Source of the DNA: Phytopseudomonas straminea
GTDB taxonomy: Bacteria; Pseudomonadota; Gammaproteobacteria; Pseudomonadales; Pseudomonadaceae
Reading direction: 5' to 3'
Assembly: GCF_900112645.1 (NCBI RefSeq)
Contig: NZ_FOMO01000008.1
Coordinates: 150,801 to 214,800, forward strand
Length of the DNA: 64,000 nucleotides
Under the pieces are notes generated by a model. It worked only from the letters and a program-made list of their open reading frames with translations, ran no database searches and was not told where the DNA came from. The position numbers were made by a program, and so were the translations under genes. Positions 52,626-61,221 of this stretch are shown piece by piece; position 1 is the stretch's first letter; every line of letters begins with the position of its first letter.

Positions 52626-53840
52626 TCACTCCTTGGTCAGGTCAACCAACGGCGTCTGCCGCACCTCGGTCTTGCGCCCATCCTGAATCGTGCTCACCTG
52701 CTTCAAGGCCTTGTCCACCGCCGCCTTGTCCGCCAGCAGGCTGTAGCGGATCTGGAACTGTTTATGTTCCTTGGGCGCGATGGTCGGGACCAGGTTCAGC
52801 GGGCGCTGATAACGACGGTTGTAGGAGAAGCTGGTGCCGGGTTCCAGCCCGGTGACGTACCCCTGGCCCTGGGTGTCGGTGTTTTTCCACAACGAGAACA
52901 CGGGCAGTGTCCGGGTGTTGAAGCCCACCGAAACGCCCAGGCTGCCGGCCTTGTTGTGCAGCACGGTCAGGGTGTCGCCCTTGGCATCGGCGTAGGGCAC
53001 CACGTTGTAGACGGTTTCGTCGTAATCCTTGGTGGGCGCGCGATAGGTTTGCCAATCGGCCAGGTCGCCCTTGGCCTTGTCGTTGAACGGCGACACCTGC
53101 TTCACCGGCGCGGCGAACCGCGCGCCCTGCTCAAGGAACGGCGTGCTGAAGTTGCTGTGGTACAGCGCCTGGTATTCCTTCGCATAGTCGCCGTTGTTGG
53201 TCAGGGTGTCGTTGAGGGCGAAGGTCACGCTGCCCGGTTCGGTGACCAGTTCGGTGGCCACGGAAAAATCTACCTTCTTGAACGCCTGCTCTTTCAGCTC
53301 GCCACGCAGGGTGATCGCGTAGGGCGGCTTTTCATCGATGTGGAGTGTGACCTTGCTGGCCGGAATGTTGGCAGCCCGGCCGTGCAAGGTCAGTAATTCG
53401 CCGTTGTCCATGCCGGGGTGGCCGACCCATTCGTAGCCGCAGCGGGTGACCAGCTCGTTGAAGCCTTCCAGCCAGCCCAGGCCACCGCGGCCATTGAGCT
53501 CGATGAAGGCCGGGTTGACCACTTCCTTGACCGGGGAATCCCAGCCCATACGCACATCGCCGACCGAAGCCTGCAGGACGTTCATGCCGCGTGTCGGCAC
53601 CACGGACAGCTTCATGGTGCCGTTATCGATATCGACGATGCTCACGCCTTCCTGCCGCCCGCCGTGCAAGGTGCGCAGGGTGACGCTGAAGGGTTTGTCG
53701 GTTTTGGCGCCGAGTTGCTCGCTGGTGATCTGCCAGTTCTGGGCAGCCTTGTCGGAGTCGAGCAAAACGTAATCCCAGGCCATGGCATGGGAGGCAGCGG
53801 ACAGTGCGCCGAGCGCGACGAAGAGTTTGAGTGGGGTCAT
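52626..53840 (-). CDS. Exported DUF4432 aldose-epimerase-like protein
   Basis: 404 residues with a signal peptide (LKLFVALGALSAASHAMA). The mature part has the galactose-mutarotase-like features of DUF4432: SVVPTRGMNVLQASVGDVRMGWDSP and YHSNFSTPFLEQG, with conserved His and Glu that could act on a sugar ring. A periplasmic sugar-binding or epimerising role is likely. ATG 53840 is used because the signal peptide begins there. A LacI/Cra-like operator sits inside its promoter. Confidence 0.82.
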   Translation of the reverse strand: MTPLKLFVALGALSAASHAMAWDYVLLDSDKAAQNWQITSEQLGAKTDKPFSVTLRTLHGGRQEGVSIVDIDNGTMKLSVVPTRGMNVLQASVGDVRMGWDSPVKEVVNPAFIELNGRGGLGWLEGFNELVTRCGYEWVGHPGMDNGELLTLHGRAANIPASKVTLHIDEKPPYAITLRGELKEQAFKKVDFSVATELVTEPGSVTFALNDTLTNNGDYAKEYQALYHSNFSTPFLEQGARFAAPVKQVSPFNDKAKGDLADWQTYRAPTKDYDETVYNVVPYADAKGDTLTVLHNKAGSLGVSVGFNTRTLPVFSLWKNTDTQGQGYVTGLEPGTSFSYNRRYQRPLNLVPTIAPKEHKQFQIRYSLLADKAAVDKALKQVSTIQDGRKTEVRQTPLVDLTKE

Positions 53841-53871
53841 GACTACAGCCTTTTTTGGAGTTGTGTCATTT

Positions 53872-53900
53872 TTTATAAACTTGATGAAACGTTTCAGCAA
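53872..53900 (-). promoter_or_regulatory. Sigma-70 promoter overlapped by LacI/Cra-like operator
   Basis: On the minus strand TTGCTG, 17 bases, TATAAA form a good promoter 32 bases before the DUF4432 gene. A perfect 12-bp palindrome TGAAACGTTTCA (53885-53896) overlaps the -35 box and spacer. That sequence is the classic LacI-family core and equals the E. coli Cra consensus. Confidence 0.7.
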
Positions 53901-54150
53901 GCTAAAAAGGATTTAGCTCCGACGAGCCTGATAGCGAGCCCAAGGCAATCGAGGACATTAGCGATATCGCCTGGGCAGCTGCACCAGCAAGGCGACGTTC
54001 AACCAGCTGCTGAACTAGGCGTGCTGGAACAGCTCGGTGATAAAGGCCTGGTGATACAAGCGGGTTGCTGCGGTGCGGCAGGTGCCTGGACTTCGAAGCG
54101 CCCAGAAGCTCAGAACGTACTGCAGCGCATTCGAGCTGGAGCCTGAGCCC
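53901..54150. other. Gap without a recognisable gene
   Basis: 250 bases between the DUF4432 promoter and the ADP-ribosylglycohydrolase gene. Short frames cross it on both strands, but none has a start, ribosome-binding site or recognisable motif. It is less biased in codon position than its neighbours and may be decayed coding sequence. Confidence 0.5.
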
Positions 54151-55125
54151 TCAAGAAGTAGGCGATGGTGCTGTGCCAAAGTCGCCGGCATCCACACGCC
54201 CCTGCCCAGTGCGAAGCTGGGCTGATTCGAACAGCGCGATGGCAATACCCTCGATCTCAGCGCACAGGTGCAACTTCTCCAGCCATCGCGCCGGAATACC
54301 CTGCCTCGCATAGAACGCACCGGCTATCTGGCCAACGATCGCCGAGGTGGTGTCGGCATCGTCACCGAGATTGGCGGCTTGCAGCACTGCTGCCTCGAAC
54401 GAGTCAGTGGACCAGAAACACCAGAGTGCGGCTTCGAGTGAAGCAATGCAGTATCCGGTCCCTCTGATCTGGTCGCGGTACTTGTTCTTGAAGCTGCCCG
54501 AAGCAAGGGCTTTGATTGCCGGTTCACAGTACTGCCCGGGAGAAAGGCTAAGCACATCGTCTTTCTTGTGCCCTGCCAATGCCTTGGAAACCACCTCTGC
54601 CAAAAGTTGGCACGATTCGATGGCCTCGGGGGCGCCATGGGTTGTGCGCGAACTCTGCTCAGCGGCCCATTCCATTGAGGTCAGGTCCGGATAGTAGAAG
54701 AGGATGACTGGAGCCAAGCGCATGATCGAGCCGTTCCCGGCCGCTTGCGGATCAATGGAACCGGCGAATGGCTCTCCACTTTCCTCAAAGGCCATCAGCG
54801 CCTGCCTGACTGTCGTCCCAATATCGAAGCACTGCCCCGTCGCGCTCCAGTAACCCCAATGCCACCAATTGAGATACCGCGTCATCTGGTCCCGGGCATC
54901 GAAACCGTTCTTCGAGAGCAGACTTTCTGCCAGGCAGAGCGCCATCGAGGTGTCGTCTGTCCACTGGCCAGGCGCTAGGGCGAAGGGGCCACCGCCGACC
55001 ATATCCGTGATGGGCCTCAGCGTCTCGCGAGGGCTGAATTCGAGGGTAGTGCCGACAGCATCGCCGCAAGCCAGGCCGAGCAGGCATCCGACATAGCGGT
55101 CCTGCAGGTTGATCTCAATGCTCAA
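54151..55125 (-). CDS. ADP-ribosylglycohydrolase (DraG-like)
   Basis: 324 residues. Metal-binding motifs are GDAVGTTLEF, WTDDTSMALCLAESLL, GNGSIMRLAP and NLGDDADTTSAIVGQIAGA, all expected for two Mg ions. It removes ADP-ribose from proteins, nucleic acids or small molecules. No ADP-ribosyltransferase, toxin or nitrogenase gene is near, so its target is unknown. The start MSIEINLQDRYVGCLLGLA is usual for the family. Confidence 0.9.
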   Translation of the reverse strand: MSIEINLQDRYVGCLLGLACGDAVGTTLEFSPRETLRPITDMVGGGPFALAPGQWTDDTSMALCLAESLLSKNGFDARDQMTRYLNWWHWGYWSATGQCFDIGTTVRQALMAFEESGEPFAGSIDPQAAGNGSIMRLAPVILFYYPDLTSMEWAAEQSSRTTHGAPEAIESCQLLAEVVSKALAGHKKDDVLSLSPGQYCEPAIKALASGSFKNKYRDQIRGTGYCIASLEAALWCFWSTDSFEAAVLQAANLGDDADTTSAIVGQIAGAFYARQGIPARWLEKLHLCAEIEGIAIALFESAQLRTGQGRVDAGDFGTAPSPTS

Positions 55126-55320
55126 TGACTACCTCCCGGGCTTTTCCGATATTCGCGAGTGCACATCATAAAACAGGCTCACCTGCTCAAGAGGTTACCC
55201 ATCTGCAAGCGGTAGGCCGGCGACCCATCCATATCATGGATACCCGATATCAATCCCAGTTACCTACCTGGATACCACTCGCCCCTCTACGCTGATGCCT
55301 CACATTCAGGAGACATCACC

Positions 55321-56301
55321 ATGCGCAAACCTAACAAAGCATTCGCTGCCGTTCTACTCGCGGCCACCTTGTGGCAATTCCCTTTGGCACACGCCCAGCC
55401 CGATCCCCTACCCGCGCACGTCGTGTAGCAGCAGGTTGGCGGTTACAAGATGCGGGTTGGCGATGTGCAGGTGACGGCGCTGAGCGACGGGACCATCCCC
55501 ATCGACGTGCATGCCCTGCTCAAGGGCGCCAAACCCGAGGACATCGACAGGCTGTTGATGAAGAGCTTCCAGCGCAACCCGCTGGAAACCTCGATCAACA
55601 GCTTTCTCGTAACCTTGCCAGGCCACCAGGTGCTCGTCGATACGGGCGCCGGCCAGCTGTTCGGCCCCGGCAACGGTGGGCGTTTGCTCGAGAACCTGGC
55701 CGGCCAGGGCCTCAAGCCTGAAGACATCACCGACGTGCTGCTCACCCATGCCCACTCGGATCACTCCGGCGGGCTGGTCAGGGACGGGCAACGGGTGTTC
55801 CCCAATGCCACGGTGTATGTCGGCAAACCCGACGTGGATTTCTTCTTCGATGAAATCAACCAGAAACGCACCGGCTACGAGCAGAAGTATTTCGACATCG
55901 CCCGCCTGACCCTGCAGCCCTACCTGGACGCCGGCAAGCTGCGCACCTTCTCGCAAAGCGAAGAGGTGCTGCCAGGTATCACCGCCACGCTGCATCCCGG
56001 GCATACGCCGGGCTCGGCCTTCTACAAGCTGACCAGCGCCGACGAGAGCCTGACCTTCGTGGGCGATCTCATTCACGTGGCAGCAGTACAATTTCCCATG
56101 CCCGGCGTGACGATCACCTTCGACCAGAACCAGGCCAAGGCCGCCGCCGTGCGCAAGGCGCAGTTCGCCGCCTTCGCCAAGCAGCGCGCCCTGATCGCCG
56201 CGCCCCACCTGCCCTACCCCGGCATGGGCCACCTGCGTGGCAATGCCCGCGGCGGCTATGATTGGGTTCCCCTGACCTATGTCGATCGCAAAGAGCCCTA
56301 G
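55321..56301 (+). pseudogene. Periplasmic metallo-beta-lactamase-fold hydrolase with in-frame TAG
   Basis: The ATG at 55321 follows CAGGAGA and opens a signal peptide (AFAAVLLAATLWQFPLAHAQ). The same frame meets TAG at 55426-55428 (codon 36) and then continues unbroken to 56301. The mature part has LVDTGAGQLFG, the zinc motif THAHSDHSGG, HPGHTPGSA and FVGDLIH. A CAG to TAG change would explain it, giving V-Q-Q-Q-V. The gene is likely inactive, unless TAG is read through or translation restarts at the ATG at 55450, which would make a cytoplasmic form without signal peptide. Confidence 0.82.
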
Positions 56302-56313
56302 GAGATTGCCTGC

Positions 56314-57237
56314 ATGAAGTTGCCCTCGGGTATCGACATGGATCTGCTGCTGACCCTGGATGCCCTGCTGGACGAGCAGAACATCACCCACGCGGCTCTG
56401 CGCCTGGGCATCAGCCAGCCAGCGATGTCTGCCCGTCTGACACGCCTGCGCCGGGTGTTCGGTGAACGACTGTTCATCGCGGCGCCCAACGGGCGCGGTG
56501 TGCTGCCGACACCCAGGGCATTGGCCCTGCGCCTGACCTTGCAGCAGGTGCTCAACGGCATGTCCGCCCTGCTGGAGCCTGTGGTGTTCGATCCCGCCAC
56601 CAGCCAGCGCATCTTTGTGGTGGCCTTGCATGAGAACCCGGCGCTGATGGTGGGCGCCGATCTGTTCAACCGCATCCGTGAACAGGCGCCGCTGGCGCGT
56701 CTGCGTTTCGTCCAGCCCGATCTCGATACCCTTTCCCAGCAGATGGAGCACGGTGAAATCGACCTGTTCATTGGTATTGGCGAGACGGTCAACGAAGGCT
56801 GGGTGGGCCGTCAGCTGTTCACCGATCACTTCGTCAGCGCGCAGCGCAAAGGTCATCCGCGCGGGGCGCGAGAGCTGGATTTGGAAACGTTCTGCAGCGC
56901 AGCGCATCTGCTGGTGTCATCAGCGGGCGATCCCTTTGTCGGCATCGTCGATCGGGTTCTGGCCAAGCTGGGCAGCAGCCGCCAGGTGCTGATGTCGACG
57001 CAGAGCTACGCCACCGCGCCAGCGCTGGTGGCGGGCACCGATCTGCTGTGCACGCTGCCACGCCGCCTGCTGAAGCAGTTCGCCAGCTCGCTGGATCTGT
57101 TCGAACCGCCGATCGATCTGCCATCGCTGTCGCTCAACGCCTACTGGCACCCGCGCAACCATGAGGATGCAGCCAGCATCTGGCTGCGCGAGCAGGTTCT
57201 GCAGGTTGCCGGTGGGCTGGAGCGAAACGAGGGCTGA
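56314..57237 (+). CDS. LysR-family transcriptional regulator
   Basis: 307 residues. The helix-turn-helix is LRLGISQPAMSARLTRLRRV; the ligand domain resembles the NahR/PcpR branch (VVALHENPALMVGADLF; LNAYWHPRNHEDAASIWLRE). It starts 12 bases after the hydrolase gene in the same direction, suggesting co-transcription. The upstream gap 55126-55320 contains GGATACC twice and an ATATC/GATAT pair, which could be its site. Confidence 0.87.
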   Translation: MKLPSGIDMDLLLTLDALLDEQNITHAALRLGISQPAMSARLTRLRRVFGERLFIAAPNGRGVLPTPRALALRLTLQQVLNGMSALLEPVVFDPATSQRIFVVALHENPALMVGADLFNRIREQAPLARLRFVQPDLDTLSQQMEHGEIDLFIGIGETVNEGWVGRQLFTDHFVSAQRKGHPRGARELDLETFCSAAHLLVSSAGDPFVGIVDRVLAKLGSSRQVLMSTQSYATAPALVAGTDLLCTLPRRLLKQFASSLDLFEPPIDLPSLSLNAYWHPRNHEDAASIWLREQVLQVAGGLERNEG

Positions 57238-57271
57238 CCTCACGCAGGCCTTGGCTCTGTGTGAGGTCAGC
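57233..57271. terminator. Long hairpin between convergent lysR and leuA
   Basis: GCTGACCTCACGCAG pairs with CTGTGTGAGGTCAGC over 15 positions (one G-U), with a nine-base loop. It includes the lysR stop codon and lies 36 bases before the leuA 3' end. There is no T-tract, but position and stability suit a bidirectional terminator. Confidence 0.6.
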
Positions 57272-57307
57272 GCTGCTGTGCCCTTAACGGCTATCGAGCG
57301 CTCTCGC

Positions 57308-58990
57308 TCAATCTGCGGCCAGCTGTGCCAGGCCATCATCAAAGCGTGACACCGCGACCAGCAACGCCTGGATCGAGGCAACGACGATATTGGCGTGGCT
57401 GCCGGCACCGAAGCGCGAGCCGGCCACACCCGGCCAGGCCACCTCGACCAGCGCCAGGGCATCGGCGGCGGCTCCGCCACCTAGGCTGCGCTCCTCGTAA
57501 CTGTCAATGCGGATCGGCAAGCCAAGCGCCGCCACGGCAGCGTCGATGGGGCCGGTGCCGATACCCCGCAGCGTCTGCCGGCGCCCGTCCGGCAACATGA
57601 TCTCCAGCGTTACGCCCTGCCCAGCTTCATCTTCGAACAACTGGTGGCCAAGATAGGCCAGTTCGCCACCGGCACGTGCCGGGGCCAGATAGGGGCGTTG
57701 GAACAAGGCCCAGAGCTCGGCGCTGGCCAGCTCCGTTTCGCTGCTGTCGGCCATCTTCTGCACGATGGCGCTGAACTCGACCTGCATTCGCCGCGGCATC
57801 GACACGCCATGGTCGCGCTGCAAGAGGTAGGCGATGCCGCCTTTGCCCGACTGGCTGTTGACCCGCACGATGCTGTCATAGGTCCGCCCCAGATCCTTGG
57901 GGTCGATCGGCAGGTACGGCACTTCCCAGACGCCATTCGGGTCCTGTGCCGCGAAGCCTTTGGCAATGGCATCCTGGTGCGAGCCGGAAAAGGCGGTGAA
58001 AACCAGATCGCCAACATAGGGATGACGCGGGTGGATCGGCAGCCCCGTGCAGGTTTCGGCGACGCGCGCCACGCCAGCGATATCGGAAAAATCCAGATGC
58101 GGGTCGACGCCCTGGGTATAGAGATTCAGCGCCAGGGTGACCAGATCGAGGTTGCCGCTGCGCTCACCATTGCCGAACAGGCAGCCTTCCACCCGCTGGG
58201 CGCCAGCCAGCAGCGCCTGCTCGGCGCAGGCCACGCCGGTGCCGCGGTCGTTGTGCGGGTGCACCGAGAGCACCACATGCTCACGGCGTTCCAGGCGCTC
58301 GTCCATCCATTCGATCTGGTCGGCGAACACATTGGGCGTCGCCACTTCCACCGTGGTCGGCAGGTTGATGATGATCGACCGACCGGGGCCGGCATCCCAG
58401 GTGCGGATGGCGGCGTTGCACATGCGCAGCGACACCTCCAGCTCGGCCATGCAGAAGGTTTCCGGGGAGTACTGCAACACCCATTCGGTCTCGGGGTGCG
58501 CCGCCACCTTTTCCTTGAGCAATTGCACGTGGCGCACCACCAGCTGCTCCACTTCGTCCACCGACAAGCCGAATACCACCCGCCGCCAGACCGGCGCGAT
58601 GGCGTTGTACAGGTGCACGATCACCCGCCGCGCGCCTGCCACGGCGCGTACGGTTTCGTCGATCAGGTCCTCGCGCAGCTGGGTCATGACCATGAGCGTG
58701 ACGTCATCGGGAATGCCGCCTTCGTCGATCAAGTTGCGGATGATTTCGAAATCGGTGCGCGAGGCGGCTGGAAAGCCCATTTCGATCTCCTTGAAACCGA
58801 GGCGCACCAACTCGCCGAACAACTGCAGCTTGCGCTGCCGATTCATCGGCTCGAACAGCGCCTGGTTACCGTCACGCAGGTCGGTGGACAGCCACACCGG
58901 CGCCTGGGTAATACGGCGCGATGGCCAGCGACGATTAGGCAGATCAATGACGGGAAAAGCGCGGTACTTGGTTTGCGGATTGCGCAGCAT
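57308..58990 (-). CDS. leuA: 2-isopropylmalate synthase (divergent LeuA)
   Basis: 560 residues. Catalytic and metal motifs are STDLRDGNQALFEPM, HPHNDRGTGVACAEQALL, GCLFGNGERSGNLDLV and HPRHPYVGDLVFTAFSGSH; a C-terminal regulatory domain (about 430-560) for leucine feedback is present. It condenses acetyl-CoA with 2-oxoisovalerate. By eye it differs at many positions from the usual Pseudomonas LeuA, so it may be a second copy. A leucine-rich leader ORF and hairpins precede it. Confidence 0.92.
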   Translation of the reverse strand: MLRNPQTKYRAFPVIDLPNRRWPSRRITQAPVWLSTDLRDGNQALFEPMNRQRKLQLFGELVRLGFKEIEMGFPAASRTDFEIIRNLIDEGGIPDDVTLMVMTQLREDLIDETVRAVAGARRVIVHLYNAIAPVWRRVVFGLSVDEVEQLVVRHVQLLKEKVAAHPETEWVLQYSPETFCMAELEVSLRMCNAAIRTWDAGPGRSIIINLPTTVEVATPNVFADQIEWMDERLERREHVVLSVHPHNDRGTGVACAEQALLAGAQRVEGCLFGNGERSGNLDLVTLALNLYTQGVDPHLDFSDIAGVARVAETCTGLPIHPRHPYVGDLVFTAFSGSHQDAIAKGFAAQDPNGVWEVPYLPIDPKDLGRTYDSIVRVNSQSGKGGIAYLLQRDHGVSMPRRMQVEFSAIVQKMADSSETELASAELWALFQRPYLAPARAGGELAYLGHQLFEDEAGQGVTLEIMLPDGRRQTLRGIGTGPIDAAVAALGLPIRIDSYEERSLGGGAAADALALVEVAWPGVAGSRFGAGSHANIVVASIQALLVAVSRFDDGLAQLAAD

Positions 58991-59023
58991 GGAGTGAACC
59001 TTGAGCGGGAAAGCGGACGGTAC

Positions 59024-59080
59024 CGATCTCCCCTGCCCGCCATGGCGGGCTGATTCAAGGCCGGGATCTGGGGGAGATCG
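59024..59080 (-). promoter_or_regulatory. Nested hairpins in leuA leader, candidate attenuator
   Basis: Outer arms CGATCTCCCC and GGGGAGATCG (59024-59033 and 59071-59080) enclose an inner perfect hairpin GCCCGCC-AT-GGCGGGC (59035-59050). The outer right arm lies inside the leader ORF and the inner hairpin just after its stop, so ribosome position would change which pairs form. A clear T-tract is lacking, so the mechanism could be Rho-dependent or translational. Confidence 0.6.
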
Positions 59081-59162
59081 CAAGTCGACGCCACACACGC
59101 GGCGACAGACTCCGGCCGAAGCTCAGGGCTAGTAGCGGTAGCGAGGGCAGCTGAAGGTTCAT
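59055..59162 (-). CDS. leuL: Leucine-rich leader peptide of leuA
   Basis: A 35-codon ORF 64 bases before leuA. Eight of 35 residues are Leu (positions 3, 5, 8, 10, 11, 13, 19, 27). Codons 8, 10 and 11 are CTA, which is rare in GC-rich Pseudomonas; rare CUA leucine codons are also the hallmark of the Salmonella leu leader. A weak GGAA lies before the ATG. The combination with nested hairpins argues for leucine-controlled attenuation. The symbol is used by analogy. Confidence 0.65.
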   Translation of the reverse strand: MNLQLPSLPLLALSFGRSLSPRVWRRLAISPRSRP

Positions 59163-59219
59163 GGCGCGGTTCCGGTCAGACAGGTGCCCAGCATAGGCAG
59201 CCGGGCGGCTGACCACTCA

Positions 59220-59252
59220 CGACAAATGGTCGCTCGTTATCGCCAAATGGTC
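59220..59252. promoter_or_regulatory. Direct repeats spaced 21 bp, candidate AraC-family operator
   Basis: CGACAAATGGTC (59220-59231) and CGCCAAATGGTC (59241-59252) differ at one base and are exactly 21 bp apart, two helical turns, as in AraC half-sites. They lie 33 bases before the araC-type gene and 58 bases before the leucine leader of leuA on the other strand. Confidence 0.65.
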
Positions 59253-59284
59253 ATTCCTACCGCTAAGCTGATAGGCCGCATAGC

Positions 59285-60100
59285 ATGGACGCTCCCATGG
59301 TCGACCACAGCCATCTCCCCCAAGAATCCCAGGCCATGCCGGTCACCGGCGTTTCGGTCGATTACTCCAACGGCCACCAAGTACCCGCCCACAGCCATCC
59401 GCGTGCGCAGTTGATCTATGCCATTTCCGGGGTATTGGTGGTGGAAACGCCGGCTGGCCGCTGGGTCATACCGCCGACCCGCGCCGTGTGGGTGCAGGCA
59501 GGCGTCGAGCACGCCCTGCGCATTCGCGGCAAAGCCTGCATGCGCAGCCTGTTCGTCCACCCCGACGCCATCGATGGCTTGCCGACCGGCAACTGCGTGA
59601 TCGACGTATCACCGCTGCTGCGCGAACTCATCCTGGCCGCGACCCAGGTGCCGGCGCAATACAGTGCGGACAGCCGTGACGGGAGACTAATGCGCTTTCT
59701 GCTCGATGAACTGCGTAGCCTGCCGGTACTGCCCTTCCACCTGCCCTGGCCGGATGACGAACGCATCACCCGCGTGTGCCTGACTCTGACGCAAAACCCG
59801 GCGCAGGACGACAGCGCCGAGCATTGGGCAGAGCAACTGGCCATGAGCCCGAAAACCTTTCACCGCCGCTTTCTGACCAGTACCGGCATCACCTTTGGCC
59901 GCTGGCGCCAACAGGCGCGCCTGTTGCTCTCGCTGGAGGCCCTGGCTGAAGGCCAGCCCGTGCTGCAAGTGGCCCTGCAGCATGGTTACGAAAGCCAGAG
60001 CGCCTTCGCCGCAGCGTTCCGCCGGCAGTTCGGCGTCGCGCCGTCGAGCTTTATAAATGAGCGCAACCAAACACCTGACTGCAAGACCAGCACGGGCTGA
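59285..60100 (+). CDS. AraC-family regulator with N-terminal cupin domain
   Basis: 271 residues. A cupin domain (about 25-100; VPAHSHPRAQLIYAISG) precedes two helix-turn-helix motifs (about 175-260; EQLAMSPKTFHRRFLTSTG and VALQHGYESQSAFAAAFRR). Proteins of this type often control a neighbouring permease or efflux gene. Two in-frame ATG codons (59285 and 59297) are possible, and neither has a strong ribosome-binding site. It may bind the direct repeats just upstream and could also affect leuA. Confidence 0.87.
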   Translation: MDAPMVDHSHLPQESQAMPVTGVSVDYSNGHQVPAHSHPRAQLIYAISGVLVVETPAGRWVIPPTRAVWVQAGVEHALRIRGKACMRSLFVHPDAIDGLPTGNCVIDVSPLLRELILAATQVPAQYSADSRDGRLMRFLLDELRSLPVLPFHLPWPDDERITRVCLTLTQNPAQDDSAEHWAEQLAMSPKTFHRRFLTSTGITFGRWRQQARLLLSLEALAEGQPVLQVALQHGYESQSAFAAAFRRQFGVAPSSFINERNQTPDCKTSTG

Positions 60101-60145
60101 CGCGCCCCCCCCGCGGCGAAGGCGCGGGAGATAGGCCGACTTCGC

Positions 60146-61051
60146 CTAGCCCTTTGACGAGTTGTCTGCAGCCTGGCTCTTCAGCCATTGGCGAACCACC
60201 CCCAATGCCTCGGCCTCCGGCGCTTTGCGCGGCCAGACCAGATAGAACGCCTTGTTGAGGTGCAACTGCTGGGCGAACACCTGCACCAACCGGCCGGCGG
60301 CAATGTCGTCTTTTACGAATGCATGGCTGGCGAGCGTGATGCCCTGCCCTCCGATGGCGGCCTCGATGGCCAGTGAAGTCTGGTTGAAGTGCAGATTCCT
60401 GCCGGTAGGTGATGGATGCTCGTGAAAGACCGTAGCCGTGAACTCGGGCCAGAAGTTATGCGCATCGTGCAACGCGACAAAGCGCTGCAAGGCTTCGAAG
60501 GAGTCAGGCGTGCCCTTATCCGTCAACAGCGCTGGGCTGGCCACCGCGACGATCTGCTGCTCCATCAACAACTCGACATTGAGCCCCGCGCCAAACGGCG
60601 GCTGGCCATAGCGCACGGCAAGATCAACGCCATCGGTCTGGAAATGGCAGATTCGCTCGCTGGCCAGTAACCGCAGATCGATTTGCGGATTGCTTTCGGC
60701 AAAGTTTCCCAGCTTCGGTATCAGCCATTTGGAGGCAAAGGTGGGCGTAACGCTGACCGTGAGCTGCGAAGGCATGGGGCGCAGCAGCCGGGTCGCCTCC
60801 TCAATCATTGCCAATGCGCGACGCACGCTTTCGCTGTAGCTGCGCCCGGCATCGGTAAGTGCGAGACCGCGCGGCAGGCGCTCGAACAAGCGAACCTCCA
60901 GGCTCGCCTCCAGCCCACGGATCTGCTGGGCGACTGCAGCCTGGGTCACCCCCAGCTCCTCGGAGGCGATACGGAAATTCAGGTGACGCGCCACCACTTC
61001 GAATACGCGCAACGCGTTGAGTGACGGCAATCTGGCAAAGCCTGGCTGCAT
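60146..61051 (-). CDS. LysR-family regulator (GcvA-like)
   Basis: 301 residues. The helix-turn-helix is ASEELGVTQAAVAQQIRGLE; the ligand domain has SVTPTFASKWLIPKLGNF and LAVRYGQPPFGAGL, typical of the GcvA/AmpR branch. It is divergent from the EamA transporter gene across 170 bases and probably regulates it. It converges with the AraC-type gene, 45 bases apart. Confidence 0.88.
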   Translation of the reverse strand: MQPGFARLPSLNALRVFEVVARHLNFRIASEELGVTQAAVAQQIRGLEASLEVRLFERLPRGLALTDAGRSYSESVRRALAMIEEATRLLRPMPSQLTVSVTPTFASKWLIPKLGNFAESNPQIDLRLLASERICHFQTDGVDLAVRYGQPPFGAGLNVELLMEQQIVAVASPALLTDKGTPDSFEALQRFVALHDAHNFWPEFTATVFHEHPSPTGRNLHFNQTSLAIEAAIGGQGITLASHAFVKDDIAAGRLVQVFAQQLHLNKAFYLVWPRKAPEAEALGVVRQWLKSQAADNSSKG

Positions 61052-61221
61052 GACGATGGATTTTCTATTGGCTCGAAAAAGTTTCTCTGCCTCTCTGCAG
61101 AGTGCGTGAGCTTGTTACGCTGCTGTCAGCCTATAGCGTTCGCTGCGCTGGCGCTACGTCAACTGCCCATCGATAGGGCAGCGCTGCCAGTAGCGTATCC
61201 ATCTCTGAATCGAGAACCGCC

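Noticed and set aside
54151..55125. Reading the ADP-ribosylglycohydrolase as the antitoxin of a DarTG-like system
   Set aside because: No DarT-like toxin or macro-domain gene is next to it, and the protein is DraG-like rather than a macrodomain.
61163..61181. Short hairpin CTGCCC/GGGCAG before the EamA gene
   Set aside because: A six-base stem is too short to be meaningful in GC-rich DNA.
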